Origin: JAXMDS01 sp043777815
Lineage (GTDB): Bacteria; Pseudomonadota; Alphaproteobacteria; Rickettsiales; Rickettsiaceae
Length of the DNA: 51,380 nucleotides
Reading direction: 5' to 3'
Assembly (NCBI GenBank): GCA_043777815.1
Contig: JAYWHH010000011.1
Span: 1 to 51,380 of the forward strand
A program made the position numbers and the translations under genes. Below are positions 51,135 to 51,380 of the stretch, piece after piece; position 1 is the stretch's first letter, and each line of letters opens with the position of its first letter. Below the pieces are notes generated by a model, which saw nothing but the letters and a program-made list of their open reading frames with translations, searched no databases and was not told the DNA's origin.

Positions 51135-51380
51135 TCTTAAATTAGTAAAATTCATTTATTGATTAATTATTTATAGTATGCGCCTGTGATTATTTTTATT
51201 ACTTGAGCGCTTTCTTTTGAATTTTTTCTGTCACTTTATTAATTTATTAATTTAATTACTTGATGCATTTGATTATCATCTGAGTCTATTAAGTTTTTGA
51301 TTTTAGGGCGACTTTAAATTGCAGTTTTGATTTTATATAAAACATTATTTTACATAGCAAATTAAATTTTTTTACTTAAG
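51135..51380. other. AT-rich spacer after rpsO
   Basis: No gene, terminator hairpin or clear repeat is seen up to the window edge. Confidence 0.5.

Noticed and set aside
1..51380. tRNA or other structured RNA genes in the spacers
   Set aside because: I looked for T-arm (GGTTCGAATCC-like) and acceptor pairings in each spacer and found none; a dedicated scan could still find a divergent one.

Overview
This AT-rich window (by eye roughly 70% A+T) is bacterial chromosome. The housekeeping genes (ftsW, acpP, dnaQ, priA, dnaG, dnaN, folC, glyA, secB, an alphaproteobacterial-style nrdB, an rpoZ-like gene and several ribosomal proteins) and the long gene-poor spacers suggest a host-associated alphaproteobacterium of Rickettsiales or Holosporales type. 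That placement is inference. I recognise no tRNA, rRNA, CRISPR, transposase, integrase or phage gene.

Layout. 1-16.7 kb is almost entirely minus strand: a coiled-coil protein, ftsW, acpP, dnaQ, an alpha/beta-hydrolase, an rpoZ-like gene, rpmC-rpsQ, priA, a repeat-rich protein, an outer-membrane barrel protein, a repeat-rich putative lipoprotein and a CpoB/YbgF-like periplasmic protein. 17.0-25.6 kb holds four plus-strand paralogues, called family A here (A1-A4). 26.2-31.1 kb holds rplT-rpsH (minus), dnaG and secB (plus). 31.5-39.4 kb holds three plus-strand genes of a second family, B1-B3; nrdB follows, then a partial relative, B4 (41.5-43.1 kb). 43.7-49.1 kb is a compact minus-strand operon, glyA - FTR1-like permease - dnaN - folC, joining one-carbon/folate metabolism to the replication clamp. 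rpmA, a 1-kb repeat desert and rpsO close the window.

Three themes stand out. (1) Lineage-specific families A and B: eight genes, no recognised domain or signal peptide, most with a short dyad just before the start codon. They are candidate secreted or host-interaction proteins, but nothing in the sequence proves that. (2) A pervasive local-duplication process. At least a dozen genes are followed by partial copies of their own 3' ends ('tail echoes'); dnaN and folC have duplicated start regions ('head echoes'); and priA, dnaG, folC and glyA carry large in-frame repeat insertions at loop positions. (3) Ribosomal protein genes are scattered: rpmC-rpsQ lack rplP and rplN, rpsH stands beside rplT, rplT lacks rpmI, and rpmA lacks rplU. 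One mutational process, tolerated where frame or stop codon is preserved, could explain the second theme and perhaps the tandem growth of families A and B.
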